DNA from: Actinomycetes bacterium
GTDB lineage: Bacteria; Actinomycetota; Actinomycetes; S36-B12; UBA10799
Assembly: GCA_029779995.1 (NCBI GenBank)
Contig: JAKOZM010000102.1
Location: 1 to 19,789 of the forward strand
Direction: 5' to 3'
Length of the DNA: 19,789 bases
Positions 13,911-19,789 of this stretch are shown one piece after another (position 1 is the first letter of the stretch; every line of letters begins with the position of its first letter). A program made the translations under genes and the position numbers. Below the pieces are notes generated by a model, which was not told where the DNA came from, did no database searches, and saw only the letters and a list, made by a program, of their open reading frames with translations.

Positions 13911-16289
13911 GTGACCAGGCGAACTGATCTGCACACAGCCGTTTTCGACAGTGTCGGCGAGGGCCTGGTGGTCCAGGGCGCGGATGGTCGGATCATGGCC
14001 TGTAACCCGGCCGCCGAGCGCATCCTGGGCCTGACGCGCCAGCAACTGGAAGGCCGCACGTCGATGGACCCCCGTTGGCGGGCGGTTCGCGGCGATGGCT
14101 CCCCGTTCCCGGGCGAGGATCATCCGGGGATGGTGTGCCTGCGGACCGGAGAGCCGGTCAGGGGTGTGGTGATGGGGGTGTACCGTCCCGACGACACGTA
14201 TGCCTGGATCCTGGTCAGTGCCGAACCCCTCCAAGTTGACGGTGGGCGGGCCGTGGTGGCCACGTTCACCGATATCACCACCGAGACCGCGAAGACGGCT
14301 GCTCGTATGGCGGCCACCGTGGACTCCATGCTCGACCCGCACGTGCTGCTGCGGGCCATGCGTGACACCCACGGTGACCTGGTGAACGTTGAGGTCGTCG
14401 AGGCCAACGACGCGGCCATCAAGGCCCTCGGGGGCGTCCGAGATCAGCTCGTTGGCCGGTTGCTTGCCGATGTCCGGGCTCCACTGAGTCTGCCACTGGT
14501 GAATCAGTGGGTCGTCCATGCTTTCGAAACAGGGCTGCCGCTGTCGTTGGACGCGGTCGGCCTCGACGAGCACACGTGGCTGGACGTGCGGGCGGTGCGG
14601 GTGGGCGAGTTCCTGAGTTTCACCTGGCGTGACGTGACCGCCCGACTGCGCGACGCCGAACGCACCGTCGCTTCGGAGCGCCTGTTCCGCACGGCCATGC
14701 AGGCGGCGCTCACAGGCATGGCCATCAACGATCTCGACGGTCGGTTCAGTGTCGTCAATGACGCCCTGTGCAGCATTTTGGGTCGTACGCGGGAGGAGAT
14801 CCTGACCCTGTCCCTGCGCGATGTCGTCGACCCCGACCAACTGCCCGACATCGCGCATGAGCGGCTGCGGCTGCTAGCCGACCCAGAGCGACGCAGTCGC
14901 CTGACCTGTGAACTCATCCGTGGCGATGGAACCCGGGTCTGGGTAGCAGTTGGCACCGCCATGATCCCCAACGCACAGGGTGAGCCGTCGGCATTCCTGA
15001 CCCAGGTCGAGGACATCAGCGGCGAGCGGGCGGCACGCCAAGAGTTGGCGTACCAGGCGTTTCACGACCCGCTGACCGGATTACGCAACAGGGCCTGGAT
15101 GTTGGACATGATCGCCGTCGAACTGGCCGTGGCCGCTCAGCGGGGCACCAAAGTCGGGGTGCTGTTCCTCGACCTCGACAACTTCAAAGTCGTCAACGAC
15201 TCCTTGGGGCATGCCGCCGGCGACGAGATCCTGCAGGTGGTCGGTCGGCGCATCACCGGGGTCCTCGGTGAGCGTGACCATGCCGCCAGGTTCGGAGGCG
15301 ATGAGTTTGTCGTGCTGGTCACCGACATCCGGAGCCCGGATGAGGCCGAACGAATCGCGGATCGGGTGGGCGAAGTCGTTTCTGAGGAGATCGATGTCCT
15401 TCAGCACCCGTTGATTCCCAGCGCCAGCATTGGGATCGCTGTGTCCAATGGTTCGTCGACGGCACAGAGTCTGCTTCGCGATGCCGACGCGGCTCTGTTC
15501 AGCGCCAAAGATGCCGGGCGCTCGCGCTGGCAATTCTTTGATGAGGCCATGCACGCCTCGGCCATGGCACGGATCAGCCTGGAGACGCAGATGCGCAGCG
15601 GCCTTGAGCGGGGCGAGTTCTTGGTCCACTACCAGCCCGTCGTGCAGTTGCAGTCGCGGGAGACCGTTGGTTACGAGGCGCTGGTCCGCTGGCAGCATCC
15701 GACGCGCGGGTTGTTGGCCGCCGGCGAGTTCATCCTCGTGGCTGAGGCCAGCGGCCTGGTGATCCCGCTCGAACAACAGGTCGTGCAAGCGGTGGTCGCT
15801 CTGCTGCTCTCGCGACCGGATCTGGGTCCAGTCAGTATCAACGTGTCGGCCGTGCAGTTGGGTTCCCCGGGATGGCTCGACTCGTTCCTCGAGACGATTC
15901 GCAATGTCGATCCCAGGCGGATCATCGTGGAGGTGACCGAGACCGCGATGATGTCCGTCGTGGATGACGTCGCAGACGATCTGGGTCGGCTGCGCGACCT
16001 CGGTGTGGGGGTTCACGTCGACGACTTCGGCACTGGCTTCTCGAGCATCTCGTTGCTGCGGGAACTGCCGGTCACGGGGTTGAAACTCGATGTGTCATTT
16101 GTGCAGAACCTGACGCCCGACGATAGCGCTGCCAACGCATTGGCCCGCGGGCTCGCCGGTTTGGCCCACGGACTGCATCTCATGACGATCGCCGAAGGTA
16201 TTGAGCAGGAGGAGCAGGCGACGCTGCTCGCAGGGCAGGGCTGGACGCACGGTCAGGGTTACCTGTTCGGCCGTGCGGGGCCTTTGTAG
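13911..16289 (+). CDS. PAS-GGDEF-EAL cyclic-di-GMP signalling protein
   Basis: This is a 792-residue protein predicted to make and/or degrade the second messenger cyclic di-GMP. Three PAS-like sensor modules come first: one at about 1-115 (DSVGEGLVVQGADGRI, then NPAAERILG), a divergent one at about 125-245, and one at about 256-375 (NDLDGRFSVVNDALCSILG). The GGDEF domain has an intact active site at 462-466 (RFGGDEF). The usual inhibitory RxxD site five residues before it reads GERD, so feedback inhibition is probably lost. The EAL domain has EAL at 589-591 (GYEALVRW) and VDDFGTGFSS, both typical of active phosphodiesterases. No membrane helix is seen, so it is cytoplasmic. I prefer the GTG at 13911 (GGAG five bases upstream) over the GTG at 13872, which lies before the predicted promoter. 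Confidence 0.93.
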   Translation: MTRRTDLHTAVFDSVGEGLVVQGADGRIMACNPAAERILGLTRQQLEGRTSMDPRWRAVRGDGSPFPGEDHPGMVCLRTGEPVRGVVMGVYRPDDTYAWILVSAEPLQVDGGRAVVATFTDITTETAKTAARMAATVDSMLDPHVLLRAMRDTHGDLVNVEVVEANDAAIKALGGVRDQLVGRLLADVRAPLSLPLVNQWVVHAFETGLPLSLDAVGLDEHTWLDVRAVRVGEFLSFTWRDVTARLRDAERTVASERLFRTAMQAALTGMAINDLDGRFSVVNDALCSILGRTREEILTLSLRDVVDPDQLPDIAHERLRLLADPERRSRLTCELIRGDGTRVWVAVGTAMIPNAQGEPSAFLTQVEDISGERAARQELAYQAFHDPLTGLRNRAWMLDMIAVELAVAAQRGTKVGVLFLDLDNFKVVNDSLGHAAGDEILQVVGRRITGVLGERDHAARFGGDEFVVLVTDIRSPDEAERIADRVGEVVSEEIDVLQHPLIPSASIGIAVSNGSSTAQSLLRDADAALFSAKDAGRSRWQFFDEAMHASAMARISLETQMRSGLERGEFLVHYQPVVQLQSRETVGYEALVRWQHPTRGLLAAGEFILVAEASGLVIPLEQQVVQAVVALLLSRPDLGPVSINVSAVQLGSPGWLDSFLETIRNVDPRRIIVEVTETAMMSVVDDVADDLGRLRDLGVGVHVDDFGTGFSSISLLRELPVTGLKLDVSFVQNLTPDDSAANALARGLAGLAHGLHLMTIAEGIEQEEQATLLAGQGWTHGQGYLFGRAGPL

Positions 16290-16346
16290 GGCCGGCGTGC
16301 AAGTGGCCGACTCCGTTGCGGCGTCGCGAAAAGCCGCCGACTGCCG

Positions 16347-16402
16347 GCCGTTCGTCTGCGGTACATCGGTTCGGCGTGTCGTCGCTGGGATTGACGAACG
16401 GC
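16347..16402. repeat. 10-bp inverted repeat upstream of the lipoprotein gene
   Basis: GCCGTTCGTC (16347-16356) and GACGAACGGC (16393-16402) are perfect reverse complements 36 bases apart, in the 180-base gap before the lipoprotein. The core CCGTTCGTC recurs twice before the DUF485-acetate permease operon. Confidence 0.5.
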
Positions 16403-16457
16403 TGTGCTGCCATGTCACTGGTCCGTCGGCGATTCAACCGGCGAGCGGGTCAGCGTC

Positions 16458-16463
16458 TACAGT
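16458..16463 (+). promoter_or_regulatory. Leaderless -10 box (TACAGT) for the lipoprotein gene
   Basis: TACAGT ends six bases before the ATG at 16470, with no ribosome binding site in between. Confidence 0.55.
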
Positions 16464-16469
16464 CAAGCC

Positions 16470-17111
16470 ATGAGACTGGCCGTGCTGCTCACCGCCCTGC
16501 TGCTCGCGGGCTGCGCCTCATCGGCGCCAACAAGTTCGCCCAGCCCCGCCGCCACGTCACCGACCCCCGCAGCCCGGACCGCGCCACCGGAGTTGTTGCC
16601 CGGCCAGGACTGGCTGCTCGTCGATGCCACCGTCACACCCAGTCCTGCGAGTTTCCGCGTCACCCTTCGATTCAGCGACGGTCAGGTCGCCGGCCAAGCC
16701 CCGGTCAACCGGTATTCCGGACAGGCCACACTCGGACCGGACACGATCGCGACCTCCGCGGTCGCCAGCACCAAGATGGCCGGCCCGCCGCAGGCCACGG
16801 CCGCCGAACAGGCGTACTTCGATGCCCTGGCGAAGGCAACGACCTGGGAGGTCATGGACGAGATGCTCACCCTGTCCGACGCGACGGGACCCTTGCTCGT
16901 GTACGCCGCCCCCGATTCGGTGGCTGCCTTCGCAGCGTCCTTGGTCGGGCTACCCACCAAGCAGGCCAAGGAGCAGATCGTGGACGAGGGGTACGAGGTC
17001 CGCGTGGTGTCCGTCAACGGTGACACCCGACCGGTGACGATGGACTACCGGCCCGACCGCATCAACCTGACCATCGTCGATGGACTGGTGACGAAAGCGA
17101 CGCAGGGCTGA
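16470..17111 (+). CDS. Lipoprotein with META (HslJ-like) and I78 inhibitor-like domains
   Basis: This is a 213-residue exported lipoprotein. The signal peptide ends in the lipobox LAGC with C15 as the lipidated residue, followed by a Ser/Thr/Pro/Ala-rich linker. Residues about 45-145 match the META/HslJ fold: GQAPVNRYSGQA, then SAVASTKMAG and AEQAYFDALAKA, the family's N-R-Y and T-x-M-A-G motifs. The last 55 residues (VGLPTKQAKEQIVDEGYEV, then PVTMDYRPDRINL) resemble the peptidase inhibitor I78 family, whose VTxDYRPxRxNL motif is diagnostic. It should sit on the outer face of the membrane, perhaps protecting against proteases or stress. The ATG is set by the signal peptide and the TACAGT box. 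Its TGA overlaps the ATG of the YjbQ-family gene by one base, implying co-translation. Confidence 0.85.
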   Translation: MRLAVLLTALLLAGCASSAPTSSPSPAATSPTPAARTAPPELLPGQDWLLVDATVTPSPASFRVTLRFSDGQVAGQAPVNRYSGQATLGPDTIATSAVASTKMAGPPQATAAEQAYFDALAKATTWEVMDEMLTLSDATGPLLVYAAPDSVAAFAASLVGLPTKQAKEQIVDEGYEVRVVSVNGDTRPVTMDYRPDRINLTIVDGLVTKATQG

Positions 17112-17509
17112 TGGACACCAAGATCCTCAAGCTGCACACCGGTCACCAACTCGTCACCGACATCACGACTGCCGCTGGGGACTTCACGGCCGGCCGCGGT
17201 GACGGCCTGCTCAGCGTCTTCGTCCCGCATGCCACCGCCGGAGTGGCCCTCATCGAGACCGGCGCCGGCACCGAACCCGACCTGGCACAAGCGTTGGAAC
17301 GGCTGTTGCCCGTCCGCGACATCTACGACCACCGCCACGGCAGTGTGGGGCATGGCCGCGATCATGTGCTGCCCGCCTTCGTGTCCCCGAGCCTCACCGT
17401 GCCCGTGTTCGGCGGGCGGCTCGCGCTGGGGATCTGGCAGAGCATCGTGGTGGTCGACCCGAACGCTGATAACCCCGATCGCAGCGTTCGACTGTCGTTG
17501 CTGAGCTGA
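17111..17509 (+). CDS. YjbQ / UPF0047 family protein
   Basis: This is a 132-residue cytoplasmic protein of the YjbQ family, annotated in databases as a secondary thiamine-phosphate synthase because the E. coli member has weak thiamine-phosphate synthase activity; the true role is unclear. Typical features are SVFVPHATAGVALIE with its conserved His, GHGRDHVLPAFVSPSLTVPV with conserved His and Gly, and LALGIWQSIVVVD near the C-terminus. Its length is usual for the family. The ATG overlaps the lipoprotein stop (TGATG), so the two genes form a coupled pair, an odd pairing of an exported and a cytoplasmic protein. The stop at 17509 lies three bases from the end of the convergent cytochrome b5 fusion gene. 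Confidence 0.9.
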   Translation: MDTKILKLHTGHQLVTDITTAAGDFTAGRGDGLLSVFVPHATAGVALIETGAGTEPDLAQALERLLPVRDIYDHRHGSVGHGRDHVLPAFVSPSLTVPVFGGRLALGIWQSIVVVDPNADNPDRSVRLSLLS

Positions 17510-17512
17510 GTG

Positions 17513-18322
17513 TCAGCCCAGCACGCCCACCTCGTAGCCAGCCAGGATCTGCTCCGGCTTGGGCTCACCCTCATGCTGGCCGTCGAACAGGCTCGTTCCG
17601 TCGATGCCACACAACTGCTGGATGCGCGCCGCCCCGCCGGGGTGCTTATCCTCCCAGTCGGTGACGTTGTACACGATCCCGTTGATGGAGGTCCAGCAGT
17701 CGCCCGGGCTGTTGTGCGTCGCCACTTGCGCGGCGGTGTAGGTGGCCGTGGGCGTCGGCGAGGGAGCTGCACCGGTCGTCGCGCTACCACTGGTTGGCTC
17801 TGCGGTGGGCTCGGACCCGACCGCTGAGATCTCGCCTTCCCAGACCGAACGCGCACCGGTGTCGCCGGTCTTGAACACCATGAACAAAGAGGCCCCGGCC
17901 ACCACCACTGAGATCAGCCCCAGGAGCACCCTGATGAAGCCGCCGCCGCTCTCGCGTCGGGCCACCATCCGCTGGACCAGCCACACCACCACGACTGTCG
18001 CGAAAAGGACCCCGGCGACGACCGGCATCCGCTCGCCCCATTCGGCGTGGTCGAAGCCCGGCTCCCCGATCAGTTCTTCGAGGGCCTCACCGGACTCCGC
18101 CGTCACGAAGGCCGCACCGAACGCCACTGCGGCCGTGAGTGCCACCAACCAGCCGAGTTTCACCGCGAGCCGTGGGATCAGCCCGATCAGGACCAGCCCC
18201 AATGCGGCCAGTGGGATGAAGACCACTGAGGCATGCACCACCAGCGGGTGAACCGGCAGGCCATCGATGAGTCCGAAGGGGCCGTCTTCAGCAACGACCT
18301 GGGCAAGAAGGTGAACGTTCAT
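17513..18322 (-). CDS. DUF2231 membrane domain fused to cytochrome b5 domain
   Basis: This is a 269-residue protein. The N-terminal half is a DUF2231-like four-helix membrane domain: LPVHPLVVHASVVFIPLAA at about 22-40, then helices near 56-74, 100-118 and 130-150. A Thr/Pro/Ala/Ser-rich linker (about 170-193) leads to a cytochrome b5-like haem domain (about 195-265) with HPGG at 227-230 and H250 (FDGQHEG) as the two axial haem ligands. C209 and C238 may form a disulfide, which suits an extracytoplasmic domain, and the linker style agrees. The fusion suggests transmembrane or surface electron transfer, with the membrane part as anchor or partner. The ATG at 18322 has only a weak GGGTG; a TACGCT box lies seven bases upstream, so the mRNA may be leaderless. 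It is convergent with the YjbQ gene. Confidence 0.85.
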   Translation of the reverse strand: MNVHLLAQVVAEDGPFGLIDGLPVHPLVVHASVVFIPLAALGLVLIGLIPRLAVKLGWLVALTAAVAFGAAFVTAESGEALEELIGEPGFDHAEWGERMPVVAGVLFATVVVVWLVQRMVARRESGGGFIRVLLGLISVVVAGASLFMVFKTGDTGARSVWEGEISAVGSEPTAEPTSGSATTGAAPSPTPTATYTAAQVATHNSPGDCWTSINGIVYNVTDWEDKHPGGAARIQQLCGIDGTSLFDGQHEGEPKPEQILAGYEVGVLG

Positions 18323-18329
18323 TCACCCG

Positions 18330-18335
18330 AGCGTA
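18330..18335 (-). promoter_or_regulatory. Leaderless-type -10 (TACGCT) for the DUF2231-cytochrome b5 gene
   Basis: TACGCT on the minus strand fits TANNNT and ends seven bases before the ATG at 18322. Confidence 0.45.
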
Positions 18336-18390
18336 GTGGCTGTGATCATTACTAAGACGCCCCACGAAGTGTCCTGTTGCACAGGTGCTG

Positions 18391-18423
18391 CCGTTCGTCG
18401 TGTCTCGAGCCCCGTTCGTCGTG
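18391..18423. repeat. Two direct CCGTTCGTCGTG repeats, 21 bases apart
   Basis: Perfect 12-base copies lie at 18391-18402 and 18412-18423. The start-to-start distance of 21 bases is two helical turns, so a protein bound to both would sit on one DNA face. They lie between the divergent promoters, next to the CRP-type site. Confidence 0.5.
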
Positions 18424-18447
18424 GTGCTTTCCACCTTCCGTGGGCAC

Positions 18448-18463
18448 TGTGACGCCGCTCACA
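18448..18463. promoter_or_regulatory. CRP/GlxR-type binding site
   Basis: TGTGA-N6-TCACA is a perfect match to the cAMP receptor protein consensus, extended by one more pair (CTGTGA / TCACAG) into 6-bp arms. Its centre is about 62-64 bases before the likely start of transcription from the TACGGT box at 18507, the usual distance for a class I activator site. It stands before an acetate permease operon, which fits carbon-source control by cAMP. Confidence 0.75.
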
Positions 18464-18506
18464 GAGTCTGACCACGAACACCATTCCTGCTGGGCTGCAC
18501 AGTCCA

Positions 18507-18512
18507 TACGGT
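18507..18512 (+). promoter_or_regulatory. Candidate -10 (TACGGT) of the DUF485-acetate permease operon
   Basis: TACGGT fits TANNNT and would give a leader of about 46 bases before the ATG at 18565. No good -35 is visible, as is common for activator-dependent promoters. Confidence 0.45.
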
Positions 18513-18564
18513 TTCCCCACCGGGCGTGCTGGAGCGCTCGCCAGTTTCTGAGAGGCAGGTCGTG

Positions 18565-18921
18565 ATGACGATCAACAACAACCCGGCGAAGGTGGGGGGC
18601 GGTGGAACCCCCGACCCCGAAGCCTATCTGGCAGCGCAACGCAGCCCAGAGTTCATCGAACTCCGCAAGCGCTACCGCGGCTTCGCCTTCCCCATGACCG
18701 TGGCGTTCCTGGTCTGGTACTTCATGTTCGTGTTCGCGTCGGTGTTCGCGTCGGCCTGGATGTCGGTGCCGGTCTGGGGCAACATCAACCGAGGCCTCAT
18801 CTTCGGGCTCCTGCAGTTCGTCTCCACCGGCCTGATCACGTGGCTCTACGTCCGCCACGCCAACAAGAAACTCGACCCGCTGGCCACTGAGATTCGTGAA
18901 GAGATGGAAGGGGTCAGCTGA
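18565..18921 (+). CDS. DUF485 family membrane protein
   Basis: This is a 118-residue protein of the DUF485 (YjcH) family, normally encoded just before the acetate permease ActP. After a polar N-terminus the signature FIELRKRYRGFAFPMTVAFLVWYF leads into the first membrane helix; a second helix (RGLIFGLLQFVSTGLITWLY) follows, ending in the charged tail RHANKKLDPLATEI. The exact role is unknown; it is thought to assist or tune the permease. An ATG at 18565 and an overlapping GTG at 18562 are both possible; an AGAGG-type ribosome binding site lies about ten bases upstream. Its stop overlaps the permease start by one base (TGATG), so translation is coupled. The operon is probably controlled through the CRP-type site at 18448. 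Confidence 0.9.
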   Translation: MTINNNPAKVGGGGTPDPEAYLAAQRSPEFIELRKRYRGFAFPMTVAFLVWYFMFVFASVFASAWMSVPVWGNINRGLIFGLLQFVSTGLITWLYVRHANKKLDPLATEIREEMEGVS

Positions 18922-19789
18922 TGACATCCACCGCAGGCAGCCCCGCTGTCAACATGGCAATCTTCATGGCCTTCGTCGCCGTCACGATGGTCATCGTCAT
19001 CCGGGCCTCGCGCCAGAACAAGACGGCGTCGGACTACTACACCGGCGGCCGCTCCTTCAGCGGTGGCCAGAACGGCACCGCCATCGCAGGCGACTACCTC
19101 TCGGCGGCGTCGTTCCTCGGCATCACCGGCGCCATCGCGTTGACCGGTTTTGATGGCTTCCTCTACTCCATCGGCTTCCTGGTGGCCTGGCTTGTGGCCC
19201 TGCTGCTGGTCGCCGAACTCCTGCGTAACACCGGCAAGTTCACGATGGCTGACGTCTTGGCATTCCGCCTCAAGCAACGTCCCGTGCGCACCGCCGCGGC
19301 CATCTCGACCCTCGCGGTCAGCTTCTTCTACCTGCTGGCGCAGATGGCCGGCGCCGGTGGTCTGGTCAGCCTGCTGATGGGGGTGACCGGCAACGTCGGG
19401 CAGTCCCTGACGATCGCAGTTGTGGGCATCCTGATGATCATCTACGTCCTCGTCGGTGGCATGAAGGGCACCACGTGGGTGCAGATCATCAAGGCCGTTC
19501 TGCTCATCGCAGGCGCTGCTTTGATGACTGGCTGGGTGCTGAGCAAGTACGGGTTTAACCTGTCCACGCTGTTGGGCGCCGCAGCTGACAACAGCCCGCT
19601 GGGTGACAAACTGCTCGACCCGGGTGCCAAGTACGGCAAGACCACCCTGTCGAAGATCGACTTCATTTCATTGTCGATGGCCCTGGTTCTTGGCACCGCC
19701 GGTCTGCCGCACGTGCTGATGCGCTTCTACACGGTTCCGACCGCCAAGGAAGCCCGCAAGTCCGTGGTGTACGCCATCACCCTGATCGG
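18921..19789 (+). CDS. actP: Cation/acetate symporter, SSS family (ActP-like, 3' partial)
   Basis: These are the first 289 residues of a sodium:solute symporter; the window ends before the stop. The TM1 region is followed by SDYYTGGRSFSGGQNGTAIAGDYLSAASFLGITG, shown here only as the span after residue 35, which is highly characteristic of ActP-type acetate permeases. Later segments include GKFTMADVLAFRL, LVGGMKGTTWVQIIKAVLL and GTAGLPHVLMRFYT, all typical of this branch. About seven membrane helices are present in the visible part. It should import acetate and similar short monocarboxylates with a cation. The DUF485 gene precedes it with a one-base overlap, as in acs-yjcH-actP type operons; an acetyl-CoA synthetase gene is not in this window. 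Substrate by family similarity only. Confidence 0.92.
   Translation, partial: MTSTAGSPAVNMAIFMAFVAVTMVIVIRASRQNKTASDYYTGGRSFSGGQNGTAIAGDYLSAASFLGITGAIALTGFDGFLYSIGFLVAWLVALLLVAELLRNTGKFTMADVLAFRLKQRPVRTAAAISTLAVSFFYLLAQMAGAGGLVSLLMGVTGNVGQSLTIAVVGILMIIYVLVGGMKGTTWVQIIKAVLLIAGAALMTGWVLSKYGFNLSTLLGAAADNSPLGDKLLDPGAKYGKTTLSKIDFISLSMALVLGTAGLPHVLMRFYTVPTAKEARKSVVYAITLI

Noticed and set aside
15081..16016. Long minus-strand ORF opposite the GGDEF-EAL gene
   Set aside because: Antisense shadow; the plus strand encodes clear GGDEF and EAL motifs over the same bases.
18352..18927. Minus-strand ORF of 191 residues over the DUF485 gene and its promoter
   Set aside because: It would cover the CRP-type site and the DUF485 gene; composition is that of an antisense frame.

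Overview
The window comes from a high-GC actinobacterium. GTG starts are frequent, genes are densely packed with 1-4 base overlaps, and several genes have a TANNNT -10 box six or seven bases before the start codon, as in actinobacterial leaderless transcripts. The gene content also fits: a DUF222/HNH (13E12-type) protein, DUF5993-DsbB, and DUF485 with an acetate permease. I cannot place it below phylum/class. No tRNA, rRNA, CRISPR array, insertion sequence or phage gene was seen.

Layout: 1-1018 is the 3' part of a membrane fatty acid desaturase. 1127-2236 is a DUF222/HNH protein, convergent with rsgA (2295-3311, minus). Divergent from rsgA is an MFS transporter (3393-4649), followed by a DUF2243 membrane protein (4677-5135). 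After a 179-base gap with two inverted repeats comes a coiled-coil protein (5315-5827), which meets an aldo/keto reductase tail to tail (5828-6964, minus). A Gfo/Idh/MocA oxidoreductase follows (7029-7883, plus).

The most unusual locus is a compact minus-strand operon reading from 10738 down to 7874. A 65-residue peptide made of 14 tetrapeptide units (almost all DGGA) is followed by a JmjC/cupin 2-oxoglutarate oxygenase, a sucrase/ferredoxin-like Fe-S protein and an FMN-binding split-barrel protein. Every junction is a GTGA stop/start overlap. This looks like a peptide plus tailoring and redox enzymes, perhaps a ribosomally made, hydroxylated acidic peptide. That function is inference. Upstream lies a 309-base gene-free stretch with a 13-bp inverted repeat and short direct repeats.

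11048-12786 (minus) is a DUF5993-DsbB-TauE/SafE cluster (thiol oxidation and anion/sulfur-compound export). On the plus strand follow an alpha/beta hydrolase (12965-13861), a PAS-GGDEF-EAL cyclic-di-GMP protein (13911-16289), a META plus I78-like lipoprotein (16470-17111) and a YjbQ-family protein (17111-17509). 17513-18322 (minus) is a DUF2231 membrane domain fused to cytochrome b5. The window ends in a DUF485-acetate permease operon (18565 onwards), preceded by a perfect CRP-type palindrome, which suggests cAMP-receptor control of acetate uptake.
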